The notes: generated by a model from the sequence alone, not told the origin. Positions 33,828-42,951 are shown, counted from the first letter of the stretch. The stretch: DNA of 64,000 bases from Calothrix sp. MO_167.B12 (GCA_030066045.1 JASJCJ010000002.1:1-64000); one strand, 5' to 3'. Numbers and translations are program-made.

Positions 33828-35195
33828 TCACTTCACCCACACAGTTTTAACATTGACAAATTCATGGATGCCTTGAATACTTAATTCTCGACCATATCCA
33901 GAACGTTTAATACCACCGAAAGGCATACGGGGATCGGACTTCACCATGCCATTGATAAATACCGCCCCGGCTTCGATGTCATTAATCAAACGCTGCTGCT
34001 CTTGGGAATCTGTTGTCCAAGCACTAGCACCTAAACCAAAGGGAGTATCATTAGCTAGCTTAATTGCCGCATCAATATTTGGAACCCGGAATAACATTGC
34101 CACCGGACCGAAAAATTCCTCTTTGGCAATGGGATGTTCTGGAGGAATATCAGTAATTAGGGTTGGTGGGTAGTAGTTACCAGAACTATCTGCTACAGGA
34201 TTTCCACCTAAAAGAACTTTTGCCCCCATATGCACGGTTTTTTGCACCTGTTGGTCTAAATCCTGGAGAATTTTGGCAGTTGCCAAAGGACCAATATCAG
34301 TGTCTGGAATCATGGGATCGCCCACTTTTAATGCTCGAAATTTTTCTAATAGTAGTTTTTCAAATTTATCTGCGATCGCATCTACCACTATAAAACGTTT
34401 TGCTGCAATACAAGATTGCCCATTATTCAACATCCGTGCTGTAGTTCCAGTTACGGCTGCTGCTTCTAAATCAGCAGTTTCTAAGACGATAAACGGATCG
34501 CTACCACCCAGTTCCAAAACGGTTTTCTTAATTTGTGTTCCTGAGGCTGCGGCTAAAGATGCACCAGCAGGTTCACTACCCGTCAGTGTAGCGGCTTTTA
34601 CTCGGTCATCTGCCATTAAGTCTGCTACCTGACTCGCACCAATTAATAGGGTTTGAAATACCCCCTCCGGAAAACCTGCTTGATGGAAAATACCCTCAAT
34701 GGCCAAGGCGCATTGGGGTACATTGGAGGCGTGTTTGAGTAAAGCCACATTCCCCGCCATCAGTGCGGGTGCAGCAAAGCGGAACACTTGCCAGAAAGGG
34801 AAATTCCAAGGCATTACCGCCAAAATTATCCCTAATGGTTGATAGCGGACAAAACTCTTACTAGCATCAGTTTTTGCAGGCAAATCTGCCAGAAATTCAG
34901 CACCATGTTCGGCATAGTAACGACATACTAAAGCACATTTTTTTGCCTCTGCGATCGCACTTTTGTAAGTTTTGCCCATTTCCAGGGTCATCAACTTGGC
35001 AAATTCTTCGTGATTCTGTTCTAAAATATCAGCACAGGATTGTAAAAATTGCGATCGCTGCTGAAAACTAGTATGACGATATTTCTCAAAAGTCTGTTGT
35101 GCCAAATCTAGTTTGGCAGCAATTTCTGTGTCTTTAAGTGGTGCAAAGGTTTTCAATAATTCCCCGGTAGCAGGGTTAATAGTGGAGATAGTCAT
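33828..35195 (-). CDS. gabD: Succinate-semialdehyde dehydrogenase
   Basis: NAD(P)-dependent aldehyde dehydrogenase, 455 aa, oxidising succinic semialdehyde to succinate; with the downstream decarboxylase it completes the cyanobacterial TCA cycle. Key parts: the active-site Glu in VLELGGSDPFIVLE, the catalytic Cys in NNGQSCIAAKRFIV, the Rossmann segment TLTGSEPAGASLA and C-terminal PFGGIKRSGYGRE. It matches the short GabD1-type SSADH length. I chose the ATG at 35195 (MTISTINPATGE) because GGGAGGTCAGATA precedes it; the ORF runs on to 35231 without support. Confidence 0.92.
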   Translation of the reverse strand: MTISTINPATGELLKTFAPLKDTEIAAKLDLAQQTFEKYRHTSFQQRSQFLQSCADILEQNHEEFAKLMTLEMGKTYKSAIAEAKKCALVCRYYAEHGAEFLADLPAKTDASKSFVRYQPLGIILAVMPWNFPFWQVFRFAAPALMAGNVALLKHASNVPQCALAIEGIFHQAGFPEGVFQTLLIGASQVADLMADDRVKAATLTGSEPAGASLAAASGTQIKKTVLELGGSDPFIVLETADLEAAAVTGTTARMLNNGQSCIAAKRFIVVDAIADKFEKLLLEKFRALKVGDPMIPDTDIGPLATAKILQDLDQQVQKTVHMGAKVLLGGNPVADSSGNYYPPTLITDIPPEHPIAKEEFFGPVAMLFRVPNIDAAIKLANDTPFGLGASAWTTDSQEQQRLINDIEAGAVFINGMVKSDPRMPFGGIKRSGYGRELSIQGIHEFVNVKTVWVK

Positions 35196-35940
35196 TATCT
35201 GACCTCCCGTAACAATTTTTTGGGGTAGCATCCAAACAGCTTAAATCTCAATTGTGGAAGCTACTACCCAAATTCTAGTCTTTTAAAACAGTTTTGTTGG
35301 GTTAATGTTAATCTTTCTCAACTTTTCAAGATTGAATATATACATATGATGCAAGTATCAATACTTAAACAATATAACAAGCACGTCAATACTCAGTTTT
35401 GCTAAACTATGAACCTTTCCCATATCTTTGGTGTAAAACTAACATGCTGCCGGATTTTTACGCGTTTGTACCTGAGCATGGGGAATCTCGCACTTTCGTT
35501 GAAAATTGATTCATCTGTGAAGATTGATGAATAGTGGGTGTTTCGATCCCCGTGGAGATAAAAAAGCTTTTAGGGGTGTATCAATAAGGATTTTGGGGAA
35601 TAAGCTATACAGCAATCTGGTTTGATTTATGTGATCACTCGTGATGGTAGAGAACTCTTCACAGGGCATAGGGAATAGAAAGTGTACTGAGATTTTTAAG
35701 CGCAAGTGCAGGCTACGCTAACAAAAATCAAATATAAGCCTTATATTGTGCAAACATCCTCTTATAAAATCTACAGTATTTTTACTATATTTGTATCTGT
35801 GTATATTATAGATGACACTATCAACTTTCTGAGGATAAAATTATAATATCGAGATAATCTCAACTTTGCTTTATAAAGCATATCTAATAAGAGAATATAT
35901 CTCCAAGAAAAAAGATTGCAACTAAAAAATCAGCATAAAT
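35196..35940. other. Long intergenic region, nothing assigned
   Basis: About 745 bp with no gene I can support; the 64-aa minus ORF at 35511 has no family features. The right 200 bp are very AT-rich and should include the promoter of the DUF2059 gene. Confidence 0.5.
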
Positions 35941-36453
35941 ATGAAAATCAAAATTTTATTATCGGCATTAGTAATTTCTGCGTTTACTAGCATTAATGGA
36001 ACAGCTTTCGCCCAAACCATTGTAGATACAAAAATTGCAGACAATAGTGATTCAACTAAAAATGTTCAACAGAACCAAAAAATAAATAACATCAAAAAAT
36101 TAATTCAGATTACTGGTTCTAAAAAAATGTCTCAACAAATTATGAATCAAATGATTGCCGCGATGAAAAAGCAATTACCTCAGGTGCCACAAGCATTTTG
36201 GGATAGTTTTGTTGCCGAATACGATCCAGATGTTATGATAGACCAACTGATTCCAGTTTATGCTAAATACTATACCAATGCAGAGATAGAACAAATGATT
36301 GCATTTTATGACACTCCTTTGGGGAAAAAAATTACTAGAGTTATGCCCCAAGTTGTTCAAGAATCCATGCAAATTGGTCAAAGATATGGTGTAGAAATGG
36401 CACAAACAGCCTTGAAGAAATTGCAAGCAGCAGGATATTTACCCAAGAAGTAA
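35941..36453 (+). CDS. Exported DUF2059 protein
   Basis: 170-aa secreted or periplasmic protein. Residues 1-24 are a Sec signal peptide ending TAFA/QT. Residues 45-165 match DUF2059: KIKKLIQITGSKKMSQQIMNQM, PQAFWDSFVAEY, and the conserved YAKYYTNAEIEQMIAFYDTPLGKKI. The family has no fixed function; it is all-helical. It is monocistronic, with a probable hairpin terminator behind it. Confidence 0.88.
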   Translation: MKIKILLSALVISAFTSINGTAFAQTIVDTKIADNSDSTKNVQQNQKINNIKKLIQITGSKKMSQQIMNQMIAAMKKQLPQVPQAFWDSFVAEYDPDVMIDQLIPVYAKYYTNAEIEQMIAFYDTPLGKKITRVMPQVVQESMQIGQRYGVEMAQTALKKLQAAGYLPKK

Positions 36454-36476
36454 CTGAAAATATATTTCCTCCCCAT

Positions 36477-36512
36477 AGCAACCATCATCTGTTATCCTGA
36501 TGTGGTTGCTTT
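36477..36512 (+). terminator. Probable intrinsic terminator of DUF2059 gene
   Basis: AGCAACCATCATC pairs with GATGTGGTTGCT with one bulge, followed by TTT, 24 bp after the stop codon. Confidence 0.55.
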
Positions 36513-36640
36513 GACACTCTCTCAAGTGACGAAAATTATTGTTTCATAGCTGACATATTGCACACCTCGTATTAATACTGATTTCTGATGTTGTTAATAA
36601 ACATATATCTTGATCAAGAATACTAAAAATCAGGGTTTTT

Positions 36641-36882
36641 AGCCTGCGTAGGCAGGCTTTGTCCGTATAGCCTCACCCTTACAGGATACTGTTGGCGAAT
36701 AGTAGGGATGAACCCTGATTATGCTAAAAGCTGGGGATTACTGTCATAATTTGGGCTGGTTTTTTCTGCCCCCACTCCCCCACTCTCCCACTCCCCCACT
36801 CCCAAGAGGGTGATACCCCTGATTCGCCAACAACATCCTTACAGGGTGTAGGTGCAAGATATGACATAGAGAACTATCTTCA
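36641..36882. repeat. Interspersed repeat interrupted by a MITE
   Basis: AGCCTGCGTAGGCAGGCTTTG...TATAGCCTCACCC on the left and ACAGGGTGTAGGTGCAAGATAT on the right are the two halves of the repeat that is contiguous (reverse strand) at 2364-2422. Confidence 0.75.
36686..36836. mobile_element. MITE-like element with 9-bp target duplication
   Basis: 151-bp non-coding insertion, ends ATACTGTTGGCGAAT / ATTCGCCAACAACAT (inverted core GTTGGCGAAT). It is flanked on both sides by CCTTACAGG (36677-36685 and 36837-36845). The uninterrupted repeat at 2364-2422 gives the empty site. A relative is at 58723-58856. Confidence 0.85.
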
Positions 36883-36901
36883 CCCTTCAGCTGTCAACCC
36901 A

Positions 36902-37052
36902 CTAGGGCGTGTTTTCAAACTATGGTGTCCGTGTAGGTTGGCTAGAAAGAAGTGTAGACGCAACAGCGGCTTGGAGTAAGCGAAGCTTTCTCGAAGAGTA
37001 GAGTAACCCAACAAATCGAACGAAGAATGTTGGGTTTGAAAACATTCCCTAG
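36902..37052. mobile_element. MITE-like element 2, TIR CTAGGGCGTGTTTTCAAA
   Basis: Left end CTAGGGCGTGTTTTCAAA and right end TTTGAAAACATTCCCTAG, 151 bp. The interior carries a degenerate GTAGGTTGG...AACCCAACA palindrome with the GCGAAGCTTTCTCGAAGAGTAGAG segment. Confidence 0.8.
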
Positions 37053-37113
37053 CCCTTGGGCGGCTGCACCAATGGGGGAATGCCTCTCACAGAGGAGCTA
37101 CGCTAACAAAATT

Positions 37114-37148
37114 ATTAGCCCTTCGATGTAGGGTATCGAAGGGCTAAT
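37114..37148. terminator. Perfect 14-bp hairpin
   Basis: ATTAGCCCTTCGAT, a 7-nt loop, and ATCGAAGGGCTAAT. No T-run follows on the plus strand, so it may be a bidirectional or repeat-borne hairpin, not a classical terminator. Confidence 0.45.
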
Positions 37149-37382
37149 GAGATAAGGAAAACATTTTTGACTCTCCACGGATGTAGCTTGCTTCATCGTA
37201 GGGGTATCCGGGGGCTTGTATCCTGTCTATTTTTTCGTTAAACATAATTCTTATATATCTATATTCCCAATGACCGATTTTCACCATAGGTAATTGCAAA
37301 AATCAAAGATTTAATGTATGGTTTGTTGCATCTAATTCACTTAGATTAAATCAGCTAATTGTTTATAAATCAGGTGAAGTTT

Positions 37383-38867
37383 GTGAACCAACAAATCAAA
37401 CAAAAACTCGATATTCATAGTGACAAAATTGCCGAACTAGAAGTCAAGTTAAATCATGCTTACCAAGCTCTTGAAACTCTCAAACAACAAAACCAAGAAT
37501 TAAAGAATCAAGTAAATCAATTTAAGAATAATGGAGTTGATAAAACTAATATTTTAGTTGCGATCGCCTCTGAACTTCCTGGCAATAACCAATCCTATGG
37601 AGCGAAACCAAAACAGTCTATTCAGTATCGACTTAAATTTTTATTATATGAGATATCACACAATATAGGCAAGTACAAATTTCGTCTGACTCTAAACTGG
37701 TTGTCGTTACAACAATATAGATATCTGACTTTTATACTTGTAGGTTCTATTAGCTTATTAAATATTAATGAGTTTTTATTAAATCGAAAAGATAGCAACT
37801 ATTATATATTTGAAAATCAGGCACAATCTCTAACGTTACAAGATGAATTATTGCCGTCAGAACCATATTATAAATTAGTCAAAGATCCTAAACTAGGCTC
37901 ATCGGTTAAAAAATATGAGCGTTTAAAGTTTATCTATAATGTTAAAAAAAGTCCCACATTTAATCGAAGTCAGAAGCTGGATAATATTATTGAGAACATA
38001 CTTACCCATACTCGCTCTCAACAATTATCCTCAAGATACTTATCATTGACCTTAATAGATTTAAACAAAAAAACAATTTCTGGATATCGGCAACATACGA
38101 GAAGATATCCAGCCAGTGTAGCCAAATTATTCTGGATGGTTGCTATCAAATCTAAAATTCAAAAAGGATTGATTCAGGCTAATAATAAAATTAATCATGA
38201 TTTACAAAAAATGATAGTTAGATCTGATAATAATGCATCTAGCCGTATAATGGACTGGATAACTAACACAAAATCTGATCAAGAAAAGTTGGGAGTTAGA
38301 AAGTTTAATCAATGGCGAAAAAATCGGTTAATAGTTAACCATTTCTTTCAAAAAGCAGGATATAAAAATATTTATCTTGCTCAAAAAACCTTTCCTATTT
38401 ATGAAATACAAATGACCACTCCCGCTGGTCCAGATTTGCAACTCCGTAAACCTAATAATTCTCGTCCTCAGGCTAATAAAATCACAACATTCCAAGCTGC
38501 TAGACTAATGTCTGAAATTATTTCTGGTAAAGCTGTGACAGCAAAAGATTCCCAACAAATGCTCAGCTTGCTCAAAAGAAAGCTACGTGCAGCACCAGGG
38601 AAAAAGCTACCATCTTATCCCCCTGGATTTAATCCAGTGGTGGGTTTTTTTGCACAGTCTTTGTCTGGGGATAGAGTCAGTTTTTTCGCTTCCAAAGCTG
38701 GTTGGACTTCATATTGCCGCGTAGAAGTTGCCTATGTGGAAAGCAAAGATAAAAAAACCCGTTATATTCTAGCTATGTTTGGGAATAATCGAGCCTATTC
38801 AGAAAATGCTCGAATTTTCCCACAAATATCTAGACTTGTTTTTAATCAGATGAGGAAGAATCAATAA
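37383..38867 (+). CDS. Membrane-anchored class A beta-lactamase-like serine hydrolase
   Basis: About 494 aa from the GTG at 37383 (MNQQIKQKLD), chosen because AGGTGA stands six bases before it; the ORF track start is a TTG 24 bp upstream. Residues 5-55 form a coiled coil. A membrane segment near 112-130 (YLTFILVGSISLLNI) anchors the catalytic domain outside. The penicillin-recognising motifs are SVAK (PASVAKLFWM, SxxK), SDN (VRSDNNASSR) and KAGWT (KTG-like). The family includes beta-lactamases and cell-wall-related hydrolases; the coiled coil and anchor argue for a peptidoglycan-linked role. The same domain recurs in the gene at 61137-62090. Confidence 0.82.
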   Translation: MNQQIKQKLDIHSDKIAELEVKLNHAYQALETLKQQNQELKNQVNQFKNNGVDKTNILVAIASELPGNNQSYGAKPKQSIQYRLKFLLYEISHNIGKYKFRLTLNWLSLQQYRYLTFILVGSISLLNINEFLLNRKDSNYYIFENQAQSLTLQDELLPSEPYYKLVKDPKLGSSVKKYERLKFIYNVKKSPTFNRSQKLDNIIENILTHTRSQQLSSRYLSLTLIDLNKKTISGYRQHTRRYPASVAKLFWMVAIKSKIQKGLIQANNKINHDLQKMIVRSDNNASSRIMDWITNTKSDQEKLGVRKFNQWRKNRLIVNHFFQKAGYKNIYLAQKTFPIYEIQMTTPAGPDLQLRKPNNSRPQANKITTFQAARLMSEIISGKAVTAKDSQQMLSLLKRKLRAAPGKKLPSYPPGFNPVVGFFAQSLSGDRVSFFASKAGWTSYCRVEVAYVESKDKKTRYILAMFGNNRAYSENARIFPQISRLVFNQMRKNQ

Positions 38868-39062
38868 AATAGGATAAATTATTGTAAAAAAACTACGCCA
38901 ATAAAATCTTGTATGGTTAGTGTGCCTATCCACAGGGCAGCAACCGCAGCAATAACTATCCTAACTGCTGTTATCTGGTCTAGTTATAGACCTTTATTTA
39001 GCAGAAAAACTGCTGGAAATGCAATTAGCAAAAATATGGGATGTACTTTCGTAATTTTGTAA

Positions 39063-39404
39063 TTATTTTGTTATTTTCCCAAAGGCTATTGCAAAAATAG
39101 CACTCAACATCAAACCTATTCCCAGCCACTGGGATGTGGAAATTTTCTCATTTAAAATCCAGGCTCCAGAAAATGTGGTAGCGATAATTGTTAATCCAAT
39201 CACTACAGGATAGGCAACAGATAAATTAAACTTACCTAAAACAAGAATGTAGAAAATTGTGCTGATACCATAGGCAGTAATACCACCAAGTAAATAAATA
39301 TTGACAGGACTTTGACCAGAACCTAATTTCAATAGAGTTTGAGCAAAGGTATTGCATGTCACTGAAATTAAAATCAACAAGCCAAAAAAAAGCTGGCTGA
39401 ACAT
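39063..39404 (-). CDS. Small EamA/SMR-type membrane transporter
   Basis: 113 aa, four hydrophobic helices (LFFGLLILISVTCNTFAQ, IYLLGGITAYGISTIFYIL, LSVAYPVVIGLTIIATTFSGAWILNE, WLGIGLMLSAIFAIAFG). This is the size and layout of SMR or single-repeat EamA proteins, including the ArnE/F-type subunits that flip polyprenyl-phosphate-linked sugars. It stands downstream of a GT39-type transferase and near a polyprenyl-phosphate phosphoribosyltransferase, so a lipid-linked sugar flippase role is plausible. Drug export cannot be excluded. Confidence 0.78.
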   Translation of the reverse strand: MFSQLFFGLLILISVTCNTFAQTLLKLGSGQSPVNIYLLGGITAYGISTIFYILVLGKFNLSVAYPVVIGLTIIATTFSGAWILNEKISTSQWLGIGLMLSAIFAIAFGKITK

Positions 39405-39510
39405 GGTGATTGTCTTTTTTTCTAGTTTAATGTAGGGATAAAATTTGAAAAGCTATGGGAATAAACCCATGAACTGAGTAAATTTACAAAAAATTTTTGA
39501 GTGCATTTGG

Positions 39511-41004
39511 TCAATTTTGACTCTTTGTAGAAGATGGTAAGGGGCTAATTCGTCTAAAGACCTGAAGATTATAGGTACCTATTAACTTATCTCCAAAATT
39601 GCTTTTAAAGATTAAAAAGTCTTTTGTAGATTTAAATTTATCGAGCGAGCTAGACCACTTACCTCCTATAGTATTTATAATACTCTCAAATTTATCGGCA
39701 GGGATAATGAGAAGGGAGATTTTATTTTTCTCCTGAGGTGTCATAGCTTTAATATAAAAGTCAGTAGCTGTAAACTCAGCTCTCTTTTTGACTGCATAGT
39801 AAGCAGCAGAGTCACAATATACCCAATCATTACTTTTAACATTTCTTTCAGCAAGAGCATCAATGTATTGATAGTCTCTATTGTTCCAATAGTAAAGACC
39901 TGAAAAGGTTTGCAAGGGAGTACCAAACAAGCAACTAACAAATAAAGAAATAATTATTAGCGAATGCAATACTTTCCGGAAATGAAACTTTATATTTGAA
40001 AGACTTGAACACACGCCGATTGTCAGAGGAATATATACCATCCAGGTATAATAGGTCGGAAATCGACCTGCAGCCATGGTTAGTAAAGGTACAAATAAGC
40101 TGATTAACAAACTAAACATCAATGGAGAAAATATCTTGAAATTCTTTGAGTTTATTTGTTGAATTGCTATTGAGAACGCGGCAATAAGCATAAAAAATAG
40201 GCTAGGGTCTTTCGGGAGACGACCATCAGGCATTGTCCGCAGAGCATGTACCGATTCAAGAAAGCTATTCCAAACTCCATGTGTAGAGTATATTAAGTAC
40301 AGAAAAACTCCTCCAATTAAAATACCAATTAGTAAAGATGCAAATTCCTTGAAAAAGGATTTACCAAGAAATACTAATAGGAGACAGCATACAATAACGG
40401 TATAAGAAATAAGCTGAAAACCGGAAATGAGGAAGAAAAAACCAGTCAAAGATAAGACAAGACAACGAAGCCAAATAGATTGAATACTATATGATAATAC
40501 AGCTACTGCACAAAGACAAATTGTTAGAGAATCATAGCGACCAGTTCGATAGTTGATTCCTATTCCATATCCTGAAAGCAAAAGTAGAACAAAGGAAATT
40601 CTAGCCCAAGCTGAGGGCACTAAATTAAGCCTGAATACAGATAACCAGAGAGCCAATGCAGAAATAGCTATTAACACATATCCTAACGAGCGAACAGACA
40701 CAATGCTGAAGTCAAATAAACGCATCCACTGACTGAGCAGAAACGAATAAAACGGTGCATTACCAGCCCAAAAAGCATCCTTATTCTGAACTAACCATGC
40801 TGAGGACGTAAATCCTTTCCCAATATATAAATTAACGCCGGGGTCGGCGAACATAACCTCATCAAGCCAAACAGTTGGAAATCTAGAAATTACTACAAAG
40901 TTTAATAATAGGAACAATGCAATTAGTAAGAATACTGTTATTGCTTCGGCTCTGAAATTCGAGTATTTTTTTAGTTTAATTACTTCCGATTCACGCTCGC
41001 TCAT
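39511..41004 (-). CDS. GT39/ArnT-like polyprenyl-sugar glycosyltransferase
   Basis: 497-aa integral membrane protein with about 11 hydrophobic segments, of the GT-C fold. The first extracytoplasmic loop has PTVWLDEVMFADPGVNLYIGKGF, where the acidic LDE motif is the catalytic signature, followed by APFYSFLLSQWMRLF and a VRSLGY helix. Such enzymes transfer a sugar from a polyprenyl phosphate on the outer face of the membrane. The C-terminal soluble tail (about 380-497) is short. A 2-bp gap separates it from a HAD phosphatase remnant upstream, hinting at old translational coupling. The acceptor is unknown. Confidence 0.8.
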   Translation of the reverse strand: MSERESEVIKLKKYSNFRAEAITVFLLIALFLLLNFVVISRFPTVWLDEVMFADPGVNLYIGKGFTSSAWLVQNKDAFWAGNAPFYSFLLSQWMRLFDFSIVSVRSLGYVLIAISALALWLSVFRLNLVPSAWARISFVLLLLSGYGIGINYRTGRYDSLTICLCAVAVLSYSIQSIWLRCLVLSLTGFFFLISGFQLISYTVIVCCLLLVFLGKSFFKEFASLLIGILIGGVFLYLIYSTHGVWNSFLESVHALRTMPDGRLPKDPSLFFMLIAAFSIAIQQINSKNFKIFSPLMFSLLISLFVPLLTMAAGRFPTYYTWMVYIPLTIGVCSSLSNIKFHFRKVLHSLIIISLFVSCLFGTPLQTFSGLYYWNNRDYQYIDALAERNVKSNDWVYCDSAAYYAVKKRAEFTATDFYIKAMTPQEKNKISLLIIPADKFESIINTIGGKWSSSLDKFKSTKDFLIFKSNFGDKLIGTYNLQVFRRISPLPSSTKSQN

Positions 41005-41006
41005 CT

Positions 41007-41132
41007 TTATATATCCTGATATCTATGATAGTAGGGATAATTCGACATATTCAATAATTCTCGGTCTCTTCGACTATCACCATAAGTATAGATGCAGTAT
41101 TGGCTTAAATCCCACAGTAATGCTTTCAAAAA
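41007..41132 (-). pseudogene. HAD-IB phosphatase, C-terminal remnant
   Basis: 41 codons without a start: FLKALLWDLSQYCIYTYGDSRRDRELL..., then NYPYYHRYQDI and TAA, 2 bp before the GT39 ATG. YTYGDSRRDRELL is HAD motif IV (GDSxxD) as found at the end of SerB-like HAD-IB hydrolases, with the usual YPYY tail. A stop precedes it and the catalytic DxDxT part is gone. It is below the ORF-track cutoff. Confidence 0.75.
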
Positions 41133-41164
41133 TCACTTATGAAATACCTCCTAATGCCATTTCT

Positions 41165-41761
41165 TTAAAACAAATTTTTATAGGCACCAGCAGCATAAAA
41201 TTCCCAAATCTCATATCCTTTTGGATAGGGTGTTTGCACAAATTTACCCGCAAGTCTTTCCCACCATCGGGGTGGATGGGGTAATGTAGCAACTTGGATG
41301 TAGCTACATCCACAAAATCTTGCTCCCATAACATCGGTATGAAAACTGTCACCAATCACTATTATTTGTTTGGGTTGTAGTTGCATATAAGTTATTGCTT
41401 TACGGAATGAGTGGGGAAATGGCTTCTTGGCTGGATTTATTGCCGGAATATCCAGACGTTCCGACCAATATAAAACGCGGTCACGACATTTCCCATTCGA
41501 GAGAATGAAAAAACTCAATCCTGCTAATTTTGCCTGTTTGATCCAATTTTCTGCTTCTGGGGAAAGATAACGATCATCTTCAGAGATAATAGTATTGTCT
41601 AAATCGAGAATAATACCTTTGATACCACAATTTTTTAAGCAGTCAATATCGATATTCGCCAGTACGTTGACTCGTGCTGGTAATCTGTGGCGATTTCCTT
41701 GAAAGCTGCGTCGTTTTTTTCCTCGGCTCGATTTACGCCACCAAAAGGCAAAATTGGACAT
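41165..41761 (-). CDS. YqeG-type HAD-IIIA phosphatase
   Basis: 198-aa HAD phosphatase. Motif I is LDLDNTII, motif II FFILSNG, motif III Lys in PAKKPFPHSF and motif IV IGDSFHTDVMGA. This combination is typical of the YqeG/GEP4 group, known in eukaryotes as phosphatidylglycerophosphate phosphatase. It lies between a UbiA-type phosphoribosyltransferase and the HAD-IB remnant. Either it makes phosphatidylglycerol or it serves the polyprenyl-phospho-ribose pathway. The ATG at 41761 is the only good start. 39 bp separate it from the upstream UbiA gene. Confidence 0.87.
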   Translation of the reverse strand: MSNFAFWWRKSSRGKKRRSFQGNRHRLPARVNVLANIDIDCLKNCGIKGIILDLDNTIISEDDRYLSPEAENWIKQAKLAGLSFFILSNGKCRDRVLYWSERLDIPAINPAKKPFPHSFRKAITYMQLQPKQIIVIGDSFHTDVMGARFCGCSYIQVATLPHPPRWWERLAGKFVQTPYPKGYEIWEFYAAGAYKNLF

Positions 41762-41800
41762 TTATATCCTCCCTACTTCTTGTTGATTGTACCCGCCAGT

Positions 41801-42775
41801 TTACTCGATCAATCCTTGTTGTTTTAGATACAGAATCACTGAACAGGTAAAAATCCAACCGCAGACAGTCATTAAAATTGGTATGTCTTTTAATAGAACT
41901 TCTTCTGGTCGCTCACTACGTCCCCCATGTTCAATATTATTGTGACTATGACGAGCAATTTCCTGTGAGTCACTCAGAAGCTGGTAGCGAAAAATTCCAT
42001 ACAATACAAAGGGTAAAGTCATTAGCATCCAGGATGTAGATGCACCACGTACTACTGGTCCAGAACTCCAGAGTGTATAGGTAACTACCGTACCTGTAGT
42101 AACTATATTTTCCATGCGGTGAAGTAGTGGGAGGGAATAGCGTTGAAGGACTGCACGGGGTTTGATGCCTTTGATTTGTGTTAATCGCAGTTCAGCTTTG
42201 CGCTTTTCAATCGCCAAAAATAGTGCCAGCATTGCTGTACAAATCACAAACCAAGAAGATAAAGCAATGTTAGTGGCAGCTGCACCACCATTGGCTCGCA
42301 ACACAAAGCCACCTGCAATGACACCAATATCTAGGATTGCTACCCTTTTCAGACGCAAGTTATAAGCCACTTGCAAGGTCGCATAAGCAAGAATTGTTCC
42401 ACCCAAGGCAGGCGATTGTAACCAAGCAATGGTAATGGCACCCACTAACAGAATCACTGCCATTCCCAATGCTATTGGTATGCTAATTAATCCAGCAGCT
42501 ATGGGACGCTTACATTTGATCGGATGCTGACGGTCAGATTCGACATCGACGATATCATTGAACAAGTAAAAACTACTGGATGTAGCACAAAAGAGCATAA
42601 ATGCTAACCAACCACCCAACAAAGATTGGAGGTTAATACTAAATGCAAATAAGGGCGCAGCAAAAACTACCAGGTTTTTTGTCCATTGCCGGGGTCTTAA
42701 AGCAGTTAAGTAGGCAAAATTTCTAGAACTGCCGTTCGATAATTTTTTTCTGAATGAAGTTTGCCGGGAATCCAT
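41801..42775 (-). CDS. Polyprenyl-phosphate phosphoribosyltransferase (UbiA family)
   Basis: 324-aa membrane enzyme with about eight helices. LTALRPRQWTKNLVVFAAPLFAF and the first Asp-rich motif NDIVDVESDRQHPIKCKRPIAAG are diagnostic of decaprenyl-phosphate phosphoribosyltransferase (DPPR synthase, Rv3806c type), which joins phosphoribose from PRPP to polyprenyl phosphate. The product is normally dephosphorylated and may be epimerised to a polyprenyl-phospho-arabinose donor. The neighbouring HAD phosphatase, GT39-type transferase and small flippase fit that route. No DprE1/DprE2 epimerase is in the window, so ribose itself might be the final sugar, or the epimerase is elsewhere. Confidence 0.88.
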   Translation of the reverse strand: MDSRQTSFRKKLSNGSSRNFAYLTALRPRQWTKNLVVFAAPLFAFSINLQSLLGGWLAFMLFCATSSSFYLFNDIVDVESDRQHPIKCKRPIAAGLISIPIALGMAVILLVGAITIAWLQSPALGGTILAYATLQVAYNLRLKRVAILDIGVIAGGFVLRANGGAAATNIALSSWFVICTAMLALFLAIEKRKAELRLTQIKGIKPRAVLQRYSLPLLHRMENIVTTGTVVTYTLWSSGPVVRGASTSWMLMTLPFVLYGIFRYQLLSDSQEIARHSHNNIEHGGRSERPEEVLLKDIPILMTVCGWIFTCSVILYLKQQGLIE

Positions 42776-42844
42776 AGCCTGACGTTAAGTAGGTTTATTT
42801 ATATAATTAATGGATATTTATTGAGAAGCTAAATTTTGTAGGTT

Positions 42845-42951
42845 TATAGCAATAGACATATCGGTTAGGACATCGTATTTTAGTTCAAAGGGAACAAAGA
42901 ACGGGAAATAGGCAACAGAAAAATGTCCTAACAATTGTGGCGACTGCTATA
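42845..42951. mobile_element. MITE-like element, 28-bp imperfect TIRs
   Basis: 107 bp. Left end TATAGCAATAGACATATCGG TTAGGACA pairs with the complement of TGTCCTAACAATTGTGGCGA CTGCTATA. TATA at both edges. No ORF. Confidence 0.75.

Noticed and set aside
35511-35705. 64-aa ORF in the long gap after SSADH
   Set aside because: No ribosome site, family or repeat support.
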